Source: Bradyrhizobium sp. CCBAU 53351 (lineage in GTDB: Bacteria > Pseudomonadota > Alphaproteobacteria > Rhizobiales > Xanthobacteraceae). From it: a stretch of 64,000 nucleotides of DNA. The notes below the pieces were generated by a model, which did no database searches, was not told the DNA's origin, and saw nothing but the letters and a program-made list of their open reading frames with translations. The stretch is from the NCBI RefSeq assembly GCF_015291745.1, contig NZ_CP030059.1, positions 3,251,501-3,315,500 of the forward strand, written 5' to 3'. The first letter of the stretch is position 1. Every line of letters begins with the position of its first letter. Both the position numbers and the translations under genes were made by a program. Positions 17,463-25,678 of the stretch are shown here, one piece after another.

Positions 17463-19667
17463 CTAGCGCTTCAGCATGCCGCCCGGGCGCGTCTGGGTTC
17501 GCAATTCCTCGCCAATCATCTGCTTCGCAGCGATTCGGACTTGCTGAGCGATTTGCTGTGCAAGGGCGCGATTATCGGCCGGTGATCCGTTGGGAGCGCC
17601 GCCGTTGACGTGAATGTCGCCCATGATGAAGTTGCCGCCTTGCCCGCCGAACATGGGCGCCGCGCCGCCGCCAACCATGCCGCCATCCGCGAATCGGGGC
17701 GCCCGATTGATCTGTTCCAGGAGCGCGCGGTGCTTCGCGGTCGAGCGGGCATTGACGATGTACTCGCCAGGGCTCACGCGGGCCAAAACCCGGTCATCCC
17801 GGGGGCCGCCCGGACCTGATACTTCGCCGCCGTCCGCAAACTTCGGAATCATCCCGCCATCTGCAAAGCCAAGGCCGCCAGACAAGCCACGCATCAGCGG
17901 CTGAACGATCAGCATCTTGATCGCAGCCTCTTCGATCGCCCGGACGATGTTTTTTGCCATGGAGGCGAAACCGTCGCTTACGCTCTTGGTGCCGTCCAGA
18001 ATGTCGGTGAGGCCGGTGGTGAGCGACGACGACATGGTGTTGCCGATCGACCGCATAGCCTCATTGGTGCGCATGGCCTGCGCTTCAACCGAATTAAGGG
18101 CCTGCGACACGTCCGGATAGAGGCCCCTAAGCTGCTCCGCTATTTGAACGTCCTGAGGATCGAGGAGGGCGGTTTGACTGCCCCGCCGAATGGATAGCGC
18201 AACGGTGGCCTTCTCCACGGCTTGGGTCGCCTTGCTGTAGGCCTCAGTGACTTCCTCAATGCGCTGGCGCTGTTCGGCCGTAACGACGCCTTCGCCCTTG
18301 CCCGCCGCCGCATTGGCCTGCATGGCGACTTCCTGAAGCTGGGCCGCGATCTTGTTACGCTCGCGGGCCGCCGTGCTCAGGTCGAGGCTCTGGGCTTCCG
18401 CATTCAACGCGGCCGTGCGCTTTTCGATACTGTCAGCGGCGGTGTTGAGCTTGTCCACGTTGCTGCCGGTGCTGATCTTGGTCGGTGCCGCACCAGTGCC
18501 GCGCGACTTTGTCGGCGCCTCCGGCCCTTCCAGAACGCCGCGCTCCGAAGCATCGATCTCAGCCTGTAGCTGGTCGCGGCGCCGCCGCAAGGCGTCCTGA
18601 GGCTTCTCAGCGCCGATCGCGTCATAGATCGACGCAACGCCCGGAATGTTCGTGACCTGGGGCAGGCCACCAAGCGCGGTCCCGTTTTTGATCGCGTCAT
18701 TGATCGCGGCGAGTTCATTTCGCTTCCGCGCCGTTTCTGAGGTGAGACCGAGCTTGTTCGAATATTCGACCGCCCGCGCGATCAGATCGACCGTATCGGA
18801 CCAATAGCCCTTGATGGTGAGGAGCACCGACGCGAGATCGTCCCAGCTCGGCTTCAATGCGGTCGTGAGGCGCTGATGGGCCAAGTCCAGCCGAAGGTCC
18901 ATCTCTTTGGCGCGTTGCACCAGGGCGTTGCTGAAAATGCCGTCCGAGTTCGCAGCGGCCTCTTTGATCGTCGCAAGCATGCTGTCGGCGGAGGTTTTGC
19001 CTTGCCGCATTCGGTCGATCAGCGCCGATCCGAACATTTTCTCGCCAAGGTCATAGGCGGCGGCTTGCTGCCCGATGCTCTGCAACTGGATCATGGCCTT
19101 GAGCACGGCCTGAATTCGATCTTCCTGGGTCCGCGCGTCCCGGAACAGAACCAAGCCCTCAAGACGCTGACCCGCACCCTTCGCCAGCGTCTCGTTATAG
19201 ACGCGCAACGCCTTCTCAACGTCGCTGATCTTTTCTTCGCCAACGGTCCATTCCGACACGTCGATAGGCGACTTTTCCTTGGTCGCGTTGAAGGCGTGAT
19301 CAAGGGCGGCTTCGAGGTCGCCAGCGCTGACCTTAAGCTTCAAGGCCTCTGCCGTGAACGCCTGAAAGAATGCAGGGGCAACGCCAACATTCTGTGACTT
19401 GTCGGCAAGATCGACCATGGTCTTGAGCTGGTCGCGGGCGCCTTCGATCGCCGCCGACATGAGCTTGAAAGATCCGACGACAAGGGCGACCCGACCGGCA
19501 ACACCAAGGGCCATGCGGGCGGCACTTCCGGCCATGGAAGCACCGATAGCCTCGTTCATGTCGAGGAATTGCTTCGCGATGTTGCGCGTTGCTGATTGGG
19601 TGAGCGAGCTAGTCTGTTTCAGGCCTTCCTTCAATTGCTCAAGGTTGACGCTAACGGGGATTCTCAA
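17463..19667 (-). CDS. Phage tail tape measure protein
   Basis: A 734-residue protein that sets tail length in siphophages. Long helical and Gln/Glu-rich stretches (about 380-520) are followed by a C-terminal segment typical of these proteins, FADGGEVSGPGGPRDDRV then SPGEYIVNARSTAKH and a second FADGGMVGGG. A hydrophobic stretch lies near residues 45-75. Its start overlaps the stop of the tail-assembly chaperone gene by 4 bp, the standard coupling in tail modules. For 734 residues the predicted tail would be roughly 110 nm by the usual 0.15 nm per residue rule. No distal tail genes follow. Confidence 0.9.
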   Translation of the reverse strand: MRIPVSVNLEQLKEGLKQTSSLTQSATRNIAKQFLDMNEAIGASMAGSAARMALGVAGRVALVVGSFKLMSAAIEGARDQLKTMVDLADKSQNVGVAPAFFQAFTAEALKLKVSAGDLEAALDHAFNATKEKSPIDVSEWTVGEEKISDVEKALRVYNETLAKGAGQRLEGLVLFRDARTQEDRIQAVLKAMIQLQSIGQQAAAYDLGEKMFGSALIDRMRQGKTSADSMLATIKEAAANSDGIFSNALVQRAKEMDLRLDLAHQRLTTALKPSWDDLASVLLTIKGYWSDTVDLIARAVEYSNKLGLTSETARKRNELAAINDAIKNGTALGGLPQVTNIPGVASIYDAIGAEKPQDALRRRRDQLQAEIDASERGVLEGPEAPTKSRGTGAAPTKISTGSNVDKLNTAADSIEKRTAALNAEAQSLDLSTAARERNKIAAQLQEVAMQANAAAGKGEGVVTAEQRQRIEEVTEAYSKATQAVEKATVALSIRRGSQTALLDPQDVQIAEQLRGLYPDVSQALNSVEAQAMRTNEAMRSIGNTMSSSLTTGLTDILDGTKSVSDGFASMAKNIVRAIEEAAIKMLIVQPLMRGLSGGLGFADGGMIPKFADGGEVSGPGGPRDDRVLARVSPGEYIVNARSTAKHRALLEQINRAPRFADGGMVGGGAAPMFGGQGGNFIMGDIHVNGGAPNGSPADNRALAQQIAQQVRIAAKQMIGEELRTQTRPGGMLKR

Positions 19668-19990
19668 TTTGCTTCTCCGATGAAGAGCGCGGACAGGACT
19701 TCGTTGGCAAGGAAGACGTTGGAACCAAGCGGCTTTCCGCGCACATGGGCGTCCAAAAGCGCTTCAACCTCCCGTTCCGGGACACCGCCACCAAGCAAGC
19801 CAAGCTCAATCACGCGCTCAACGTCGTCGGTGGTGTAGTTCCCGGTTTCGAACCGGGCGAGGGATGCCGAAGGCGAATAGCCATTGATACCCCGCCATGA
19901 GATAACACGCTGCACCCAGCGGTCTGCCAGCGTGAATTTATGGATGCCCCCGGCCCAGGTGATTTTGCGGGCGCACTTGTCGTCACTCAT
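19664..19990 (-). CDS. Tail assembly chaperone, Phage_TAC_11/GTA type (copy A)
   Basis: A 108-residue protein. The pattern GGIHKFTLADRWVQRVISWR with LGLLGGGVPEREVEALLDAH and LANEVLSALF fits the small 'gene transfer agent family' chaperones that lie just before the tape measure gene and keep it soluble. A second, divergent member is at 28333-28662, far from the tape measure gene. The start (ATG 19990) overlaps the preceding gene by 8 bp; the longer open frame upstream is a shadow. Confidence 0.8.
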   Translation of the reverse strand: MSDDKCARKITWAGGIHKFTLADRWVQRVISWRGINGYSPSASLARFETGNYTTDDVERVIELGLLGGGVPEREVEALLDAHVRGKPLGSNVFLANEVLSALFIGEAN

Positions 19991-20384
19991 TGTCCAAAAT
20001 CTCCGTAATGGCGTCTTCGATCGCCTTTTGCAGGTCGTCGCGCATGGCTTCGTACGTGTTGAAAAAGAAGGGGCGCGCGGGCTGGCGGCTGGTGCCGAAT
20101 TCGAACCCTTCCGCGTAGTCATAGGGAACGCCGCTGCCATCGCGGACTTCCTTGGTGGTCAGCTCGCCGCCCGCCTGAACGATGAATTCGAGGTCATTGG
20201 AGCCGGGCACCACAACGCACGACTCCTCAAGGTGCCCGGTTTCATCGGGCGACTGCTCAAGGGCCTGCAACGCTTCGCGCTGGGCCTGGGAAAGCCGTTC
20301 CGCTTGCTCACGGACAACTGCCGATAGCTGCTCGGTGAGTCTGTCGGGGAGGGCTGCTAGGAAGGCTTCGAGATCGTCGCTCAT
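19983..20384 (-). CDS. HK97 gp10-like head-tail/tail completion protein
   Basis: A 133-residue protein of the HK97 gp10 type, found at the head-tail joint of siphophages. The C-terminal part YAEGFEFGTSRQPARPFFFN is the recognisable family block (usually 'YVEFGTSRMPARPF'). It overlaps both the terminase stop (4 bp) and the chaperone start (8 bp). Residues 1-50 are a charged helix. Confidence 0.8.
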   Translation of the reverse strand: MSDDLEAFLAALPDRLTEQLSAVVREQAERLSQAQREALQALEQSPDETGHLEESCVVVPGSNDLEFIVQAGGELTTKEVRDGSGVPYDYAEGFEFGTSRQPARPFFFNTYEAMRDDLQKAIEDAITEILDNE

Positions 20385-22015
20385 TCAAGCACCAACATGT
20401 CAGCCGTGATCGCCGGGTTATCGAGGAAGGAACGGCCGCTGTCCCCTGCAGCCGCGCGGGAAACGGCCATCCAAGTCGCCGCCGCGCCGTCAATGCGATC
20501 GGTCGATTTGCTCTTGTGAATGATGCGGTTGTCGTTCGCGTCTTTGTGGATGGCCACGTTGGCGAAGTTCCAGCGCAAGACGGGGTGTCCGCCGTGCCGG
20601 AAGTTGCCGCTGATGATCGCAGCTTCAAGGGTATTGAGGGCGGGCGATTGCGTCACCCATCCTTGGCGAATGGTGACGACGGGAAAGCCGTCTTCAATCA
20701 GGGGCGCCATGACGGCCTGGGCATAGGCCACGTCAAAGCCGATTTCTTGGACTTGAAAGCGTTCCGCTAGGCTCCGGATATAGTCCGCGACCGCCGCGTT
20801 ATCGATCACGTTTCCCGGGGTGGGAGTGATAAAGCCATCCTTGGCCCAAGAGGCGTAGTTGACCCCGTCGAGGTCGCCGCGCTTGCGAATATCTTCGTCT
20901 GGGCAAAAGAAGTGCGGCAACACCGTGTATGTCTCACCGTCCCGGAAGCACGCCACGACCGACGAAAGGTCGGTGGTCTTGGACATATCGACGCCGATCC
21001 AGCAAGGCGCGCCGCGCAAGGTCTCATAATCGATCGGCGCCGCGCCGCGATCGTAAGTCGCCATATCAACAAAGGGCGAGGTTGAGTGATCTAGCCAGAC
21101 GTTCAGCTTGTATTGGCGCAAGCTGTCCCGTTCGGTCGGGCTGTCTTTCGCCCGCGCGACATGGCGGCGGAAACCCGCAATGGACGGATAGCCGTGGGCG
21201 CTGCCAGGATTGACGCGGCGCCAAAGCTCTTCGTCGGCATAGTCGCAGTCGGGTGGCGCCTCAAAGAGGACGGGAAGGCAGGTGGGGTCATTGATCTCGC
21301 CGCGCGCGATCTTGCGGGCGCGCTCAATTACCTCATGGGCGATATTGTCCTGCCCGCGACCGGCCGTCGTGGCGACGACAAGCAAGCTGTTGTCGATCTT
21401 GTCCAGACCGTTGGTGAGAACCTTCCAAAGGCCATCGCCGCGCCAGACGTGGATTTCGTCCGCCAGGACGAATACGGGCGTGCGGCCTTCCTTGCTCGGT
21501 GCATCGGACGAAATGACCTCAAGCTCGGTCCCGTCGCGCGGATAGGCGATCTTTTTGGCGCTGTTGAAAGCGTCATAGACCTTCGTCACCGGGACAAGGT
21601 GTTTTACGTCGGCTTGGACGATGCCACGCGCTTCTTTGAAGGCGATACCGGCTTGACTGCGGTCACTGGCAGCAAAGATCACTTCGCCACCGGAAACCCG
21701 TTCAGGGCCGATGGTGTGAAGCAGGGCCAGGGCAGCGGACAGGCTTGTTTTGCGGTTGCCACGCGGGACCAGGATTACAACCGTCGATACAATCCGGTTA
21801 CCGTTGCCGTCGCGTGGCCCATAGATAGCGCGAACAATCCGTTCCTGCCAGGGATCAAGCTGGAATTGCTTGCGGGGCAGGGTGGATTTCGGGTGCTTCA
21901 AAGACCTAAGCCAGCGGACCGCCCGCTCGCCATAACCGAGCGGGTCGGGAATGGGCGAGTTGTCGTAAATCCAGTGCGGATAGGTATCAGACGATGTTGA
22001 AGGGGTTTTCATCAT
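20381..22015 (-). CDS. terL: Terminase large subunit
   Basis: A 544-residue DNA-packaging motor of the HK97-like group. The ATPase has Walker A VPRGNRKTS (83-91) and Walker B VFVLADE (181-187). The C-terminal nuclease region includes GVDMSKTTDLSSVVA and IGFDVAYAQAVM, with acidic residues at positions expected for the RNase H-like fold. It overlaps the small subunit gene by 29 bp. The unusual point is its place, downstream of portal, capsid and connector genes. Confidence 0.95.
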   Translation of the reverse strand: MMKTPSTSSDTYPHWIYDNSPIPDPLGYGERAVRWLRSLKHPKSTLPRKQFQLDPWQERIVRAIYGPRDGNGNRIVSTVVILVPRGNRKTSLSAALALLHTIGPERVSGGEVIFAASDRSQAGIAFKEARGIVQADVKHLVPVTKVYDAFNSAKKIAYPRDGTELEVISSDAPSKEGRTPVFVLADEIHVWRGDGLWKVLTNGLDKIDNSLLVVATTAGRGQDNIAHEVIERARKIARGEINDPTCLPVLFEAPPDCDYADEELWRRVNPGSAHGYPSIAGFRRHVARAKDSPTERDSLRQYKLNVWLDHSTSPFVDMATYDRGAAPIDYETLRGAPCWIGVDMSKTTDLSSVVACFRDGETYTVLPHFFCPDEDIRKRGDLDGVNYASWAKDGFITPTPGNVIDNAAVADYIRSLAERFQVQEIGFDVAYAQAVMAPLIEDGFPVVTIRQGWVTQSPALNTLEAAIISGNFRHGGHPVLRWNFANVAIHKDANDNRIIHKSKSTDRIDGAAATWMAVSRAAAGDSGRSFLDNPAITADMLVLE

Positions 22016-22367
22016 CGTCCTGGGTGTCGTTTTCGCGGACTGCCGGTCGCGATCGGGAAACAGGGGTCAACCCGAGTTCGGCCGCGAGCTGGCGCGCCGT
22101 CACCATGCTTTTGTCCTGGGCGCGGAGAAGCTTTAGGTCGATCTCGGTGCGCAAGAGCTCTTCCAACTGGCGAACCCTGCCCATGGCGACGCAATAGCTT
22201 TCCAGTGAGCCCAGGTCTGCGATGGTCAGGATGCGGCGCTTGGCGAGTTCCGGCATGACGCGGCGCCATTCGGCCTTGGCGTGCTTGCTCAGCCAGGACG
22301 GCGGCTTGGTCGTAGCATCGAGCGCGTTGGCGTCGGCGGTGAGTTCGGGTTTGCGACCGCGCATCAT
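21987..22367 (-). CDS. terS: Terminase small subunit, P27 family
   Basis: A 126-residue protein beginning RGRKPELTADANALDATTKP, with WLSKHAKAEWRRVMPELAKR and a central helix pair, matching the P27-type small terminase that recognises phage DNA for packaging. It overlaps the large subunit (29 bp) and the AP2-domain gene before it (4 bp). Confidence 0.88.
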   Translation of the reverse strand: MMRGRKPELTADANALDATTKPPSWLSKHAKAEWRRVMPELAKRRILTIADLGSLESYCVAMGRVRQLEELLRTEIDLKLLRAQDKSMVTARQLAAELGLTPVSRSRPAVRENDTQDDDENPFNIV

Positions 22368-22831
22368 GGCCTCGCAAACTCGCCAAAGTGCTTGCGCGCT
22401 GCCGTGGCGTAAGCTTCCGCCGCAGCCTCTTTAGTGGTGAAGGTGCCCAGGTTGAGGGTGCGATCGTTGACGTAGATCGATGCGCGGTAGTTGCCGTTTG
22501 GGGTTTCGCGAACTCCTTTGATGCCGAGCTTATTGCGAGCCTTGCGGCCATAGGCTGTCTGCTTAGGCGAGGCCAAGCGGAGGTTTGCCCAGCGAAGATT
22601 CGCGGGGTCATTGTCCCGATAGCTCACGCTGCGGGGCGGCCACTCGCCGGTCATGTAGAGCCAGACAAGACGGTTGGCTCGATAGACGCCGTGCTCTCCT
22701 AGACGAACCCGCGCAGCCCAGGTGTTAGGCAAGGTCTCGCCCGTGGGCCGCTTGATCAAGCCTGTGGCGGGGTCATAGACGATCAGTTGACGGAGCCGAT
22801 CAGCGGCAAGCTGTGGTTTTCGGTGGGTCAT
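22364..22831 (-). CDS. AP2-domain protein with degenerate HNH domain
   Basis: A 155-residue protein of the phage AP2/HNH group. The N-terminal half, NRLVWLYMTGEWPPRSVSYR then NDPANLRWANLRLAS, is an HNH_3-type fold in which the usual Asp-His before the 'NGD' turn reads Ser-Tyr, so nuclease activity is doubtful. The C-terminal AP2-like DNA-binding part, GIKGVRETPNGNYRASIYVN to FTTKEAAAEAYATAARKHFG, looks intact. It lies directly before the small terminase gene and overlaps it by 4 bp, so it may regulate or aid packaging rather than act as a homing enzyme. Confidence 0.8.
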   Translation of the reverse strand: MTHRKPQLAADRLRQLIVYDPATGLIKRPTGETLPNTWAARVRLGEHGVYRANRLVWLYMTGEWPPRSVSYRDNDPANLRWANLRLASPKQTAYGRKARNKLGIKGVRETPNGNYRASIYVNDRTLNLGTFTTKEAAAEAYATAARKHFGEFARP

Positions 22832-22878
22832 GCCGCAACCCTCTCGACAATTCCGAGGACGCAGAGCATTTTGTCGAA

Positions 22879-23493
22879 ATGAATCAGCGATATGACCTTC
22901 TCGCCTTTGCGTTTTTGCTGCTCTCTGCGATCCTTGCTGTATGGCTGACGGTTGGCCCCACCAATTTCGTTCTTAAAGATTGGCAGCCGCTCATGGCGTC
23001 GTTCGTAGCGCTTGGCGCCGCGACCTTGGCCTACAAGGCTGCAATGGCGAAGGTGGAGTTTGATAGGCACATCGTTGAACGCCAGGACAAACGGAAGGCG
23101 CTCGGACTGTGCTTGCGGCTCGAATTCGCGATGCAGGTTTTGAGACACCAAGCTGAAATGCTGAGGGACAAAATTCCAGCCCGCGTTACATCTAAAGCCT
23201 TCAAGCTGGAGATGAAGACGATAGACTTTGAGACACCTGAGGCGCTCGTTGAAGCTTGGCAAAACCTCGACGCTTTTCCTCCGCCTACCGCACAACGGCT
23301 GGCGGACATCCAAGCGCAATTGTACGATTTTAAGCAACTCAAGGGCGTGGTAGATCACGTTGTCTGGGATCTCAAAGCTTGGGATGCGACGCCGGAAGAG
23401 CTGCAAAGTCTGAGGTTTATAGCCAGCGAACTTGAGCATGTTACGGACGACGCGGGCAATCAGATCAGGACAATGATAGCATTCTTGCAATAG
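22879..23493 (+). CDS. Membrane protein inserted opposite to the virion operon (moron-like)
   Basis: A 204-residue protein with two N-terminal transmembrane segments (LLAFAFLLLSAILAVWL and a second around residues 35-52), then a cytoplasmic helical region. It reads against the surrounding minus-strand operon and interrupts it between the head-closure and AP2 genes. I know no specific family; size and topology resemble small membrane proteins carried by prophages as cargo. The ATG at 22879 is preferred because an upstream in-frame extension overlaps the AP2 gene start. The opposite frame is rejected. Confidence 0.65.
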   Translation: MNQRYDLLAFAFLLLSAILAVWLTVGPTNFVLKDWQPLMASFVALGAATLAYKAAMAKVEFDRHIVERQDKRKALGLCLRLEFAMQVLRHQAEMLRDKIPARVTSKAFKLEMKTIDFETPEALVEAWQNLDAFPPPTAQRLADIQAQLYDFKQLKGVVDHVVWDLKAWDATPEELQSLRFIASELEHVTDDAGNQIRTMIAFLQ

Positions 23494-23502
23494 GTTCATG
23501 AT

Positions 23503-23817
23503 CTACCCAACGCGCTCGCAAGTCACGTCCATCCCGACGCGGCGGCCGATCTCGGTGATCTGCTTCACGTCGTATTGCTGCCCCTCATAGAGCAGCCGGT
23601 CATTGAGGCTGAGGCTGGCGAAATAGTACATGCGGAAGGTCAGCACCGCGTCGGTGGTGTGCCCGCGTGCGTCCTCTCGGTCATCGGTGGCATTCTTGAG
23701 CAACTGTGCCCGCATGGTGGCGAACGTGGCCCACGTCTCAATGGGCGTGCCGTTGAGTTTCAGGCCGGTGGTGCGGCGTTGAATTTCGATGAGGCGGTCA
23801 AGGTTACCCGCGCGCAT
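23503..23817 (-). CDS. Phage head closure / head-tail adaptor protein
   Basis: A 104-residue protein with the SPP1 gp16/HK97-type pattern: MRAGNLDRLIEIQRRTTGLK and, later, LNDRLLYEGQQYDVKQITEI. Proteins of this family close the connector after packaging. The stop of the DUF3168-like gene lies one base before its ATG. Confidence 0.82.
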   Translation of the reverse strand: MRAGNLDRLIEIQRRTTGLKLNGTPIETWATFATMRAQLLKNATDDREDARGHTTDAVLTFRMYYFASLSLNDRLLYEGQQYDVKQITEIGRRVGMDVTCERVG

Positions 23818-23818
23818 G

Positions 23819-24235
23819 TTAGGCCACCTTCATGATGCCGGCGGCCGAGATAACGCCGTGCGAGAAAGAGCCGTGCGGATCGCGCATGAACCGGGTGAGG
23901 GTCACTGTGAGGTCGTGGCAGTCCCAGCCGTCGAGGTGCAGCACGCCATCAACCTGGGCGTCCATCCTCAAGGCGGCGACGATCGCGGACACGGCCTGCT
24001 TACACTTCTCCAAGCCGGGTTCCTGAAACCAGACATGCAAGGTCTGCTGACTAGTGGCGTTCCAACGCCCAAAGTTGGTGCTGCCCTCACCGACGTAGAC
24101 TGCAGGCATGATCTCCGGGCGCCCCGTAGCGTCCCGAATGTTGTCCGGAGGCACCAACGCCAGAAGCTCTTCGGACGCGATCAGGCGCGCCCGAATGGCC
24201 TCTTGCAGGATCAATGAGGGATCAGAAGTAGTCAT
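23819..24235 (-). CDS. DUF3168-family tail completion protein
   Basis: A 138-residue protein of the DUF3168 kind (tail terminator or completion protein). Recognisable parts are ILQEAIRARLIASEELLALV, MPAVYVGEGSTNFGRW and LHVWFQEPGLEKCKQAVSAI. It follows the connector gene, with which its start overlaps by one base, and precedes the head-closure gene. Confidence 0.82.
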   Translation of the reverse strand: MTTSDPSLILQEAIRARLIASEELLALVPPDNIRDATGRPEIMPAVYVGEGSTNFGRWNATSQQTLHVWFQEPGLEKCKQAVSAIVAALRMDAQVDGVLHLDGWDCHDLTVTLTRFMRDPHGSFSHGVISAAGIMKVA

Positions 24236-24525
24236 CAGCCGAAACAGAACGCACGATAGGGGGCCAAAAGGTCGAGGAAACCGAACGGCAATTCGGTAGC
24301 CGTCACGCCGACCAATGATGCTTCCCGGTTCTGATAGAGGTGTGCGGTCAATTGGAGCACGGCTTCATTCACCGGGGCCGGGGTGCCGTCCGCATCCACA
24401 TCGGAGGCCGTATAGGCGCCAACCCACGCCTTAGCCGCCGCCAGCTTGTCCGTAAGTAAGGCGTTGTCAGCGTCAAACGTGACGTTCAGGTGGGCCTTGG
24501 CTTGGTCCAGGGTGATGCCGGGCAT
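24235..24525 (-). CDS. Head-tail connector protein, HK97 gp6-like
   Basis: A 96-residue all-helical protein beginning MPGITLDQAKAHLNVTFDAD and ending in VTATELPFGFLDLLAPYRAF, the standard pattern of gp6-type connectors ('FGVEALLAPYR'). It should form a ring below the portal. It lies 28 bp after the duplicated small DNA-binding genes. Confidence 0.88.
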   Translation of the reverse strand: MPGITLDQAKAHLNVTFDADNALLTDKLAAAKAWVGAYTASDVDADGTPAPVNEAVLQLTAHLYQNREASLVGVTATELPFGFLDLLAPYRAFCFG

Positions 24526-24553
24526 GGTCGAAAAACTCCAGAAAACTGCTGTC

Positions 24554-24886
24554 TTATGCGGCGGGAGTGGACCGGTCGCAGCGACTTCGCGGAAACATTT
24601 TGGTGGCCCCCCGGTCTAGCTCTTCCAACGCAAGCGAGCCGACGCGCTTGCGGTAGATGCGCAACGCGCCATCGATCGTGCAGACAAGCTTGTGAAACTC
24701 AGTCTCGAATATAGCGCTGCGGGTAGGGCGAGACGTGTGCTTGCGTGCCGGTGTGGTCAGTGTGCGCTCAATGGTCCATCCTTGGCTCAGACGCCAGTAG
24801 AGCAACTGAGGTGATTGACCGGTGTGCTTGGCCCAAGCGCTGATGGTCTGGGTCATGCCGTTGTGGGTCAGGGTGCGGGCTGGCAT
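24554..24886 (-). CDS. Small NUMOD-like HTH protein (tandem copy 2)
   Basis: A 110-residue basic protein. Its N-terminal half, GMTQTISAWAKHTGQSPQLL then YWRLSQGWTIERTLTTP, repeats the motif of the gene just upstream (TILQWAKEIG...YYRISNGWPIERALTTP). The word is typical of NUMOD-like HTH modules in phage HNH loci. The start at ATG 24886 overlaps the previous gene by 19 bp. A role in DNA binding is inferred. Confidence 0.7.
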   Translation of the reverse strand: MPARTLTHNGMTQTISAWAKHTGQSPQLLYWRLSQGWTIERTLTTPARKHTSRPTRSAIFETEFHKLVCTIDGALRIYRKRVGSLALEELDRGATKMFPRSRCDRSTPAA

Positions 24887-25341
24887 TCGGTGTTCCTGGT
24901 CATCTTTCGAAAGGGTGTGGTGAGGGCGCGTTCGATCGGCCAACCATTGCTGATCCGGTAGTAGAGCACGGGGTAAGTGCACCCGATCTCTTTGGCCCAT
25001 TGCAGGATGGTTAGGCGCTTACCGCCGAATTCGTAGAGCTGGCCTTTGCGGAGCCGGGTGGAACTGGCCTTTGGAGTGGCGGTTGCTGACTTCTCGGTAG
25101 CCTTTGCGGACTTCACAGCTGCCTTGTCGGCGCGTTGCTCGATGCGCTGCTGTGCCAGCTTGCGGGTATAATCGGGGTCAAGGTCGGCAAGCGCGCACGC
25201 GCGATTGAAGTTGCCATTGGACCTGAGCAGCCAGTCATGAGCCGTTCGGCGCTCGAACGTGGTGCAATCCGACTTGCCGGACGCGTCGGCAATGGCTTGG
25301 GCGATAACGGCGCGCCAAAGGGCCTGCTCTGGGTTAGCCAT
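24868..25341 (-). CDS. Phage protein with C-terminal NUMOD-like HTH (tandem copy 1)
   Basis: A 157-residue protein: an N-terminal helical domain (MANPEQALWRAVIAQAIADA, with a DWLLRSNGNFNRACALADLD stretch), a Lys/Ala/Thr-rich linker (about 80-105), and a C-terminal module LYEFGGKRLTILQWAKEIGC to SNGWPIERALTTP shared with the next gene. It overlaps the HNH gene by 8 bp. The combination hints at a DNA-binding partner of that nuclease. Confidence 0.7.
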   Translation of the reverse strand: MANPEQALWRAVIAQAIADASGKSDCTTFERRTAHDWLLRSNGNFNRACALADLDPDYTRKLAQQRIEQRADKAAVKSAKATEKSATATPKASSTRLRKGQLYEFGGKRLTILQWAKEIGCTYPVLYYRISNGWPIERALTTPFRKMTRNTECQPAP

Positions 25342-25678
25342 GTGTGCGCTCCCTCGATTGCTTGCGGCTGGCATGGCAAGGCGAGCTGGCGAGGGGCTGC
25401 CAGTTGGTGCGGTCCCAGAAAAGCTTCATGTCGCCGCGATGGGGAACCTTGTGATCGACACAATCCGCGATGCGACCACAGCCACATGCACAGAACCGGT
25501 TCTGGGGTAGGGCAAGGAATTCTTTGCTCTCGCGGCGCCACTTGGAGTCATAGCCGCGTTGGTGTGCGTTGGGCCGGAGGCGATCAGCCTCAGCCTTGCG
25601 CTTGACCTGACAGGGGCAAAGCTCGCCTGCCCAAACGAGCTTGCCGCAGCTACAGACGCGACGGGGTTTGAAGGGCAT
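25334..25678 (-). CDS. HNH endonuclease
   Basis: A 114-residue HNH nuclease of the packaging-associated type. The N-terminus carries a small Cys cluster (CSCGKLVWAGELCPC). The core is RFCACGCGRIADCVDHKVPH, with catalytic His in the VDH motif, followed by NWQPLASSPCHASRKQ. HNH proteins next to terminase often nick DNA during cos/pac maturation; here the gene lies among head genes and 3 kb from terminase. It begins on the stop of the previous gene (TAATG). Confidence 0.9.
   Translation of the reverse strand: MPFKPRRVCSCGKLVWAGELCPCQVKRKAEADRLRPNAHQRGYDSKWRRESKEFLALPQNRFCACGCGRIADCVDHKVPHRGDMKLFWDRTNWQPLASSPCHASRKQSRERTHG

Noticed and set aside
22828..23499. 223-residue minus-strand ORF opposite the membrane moron
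   Set aside because: The plus-strand frame has clear transmembrane helices and ordered composition; the minus frame has none.
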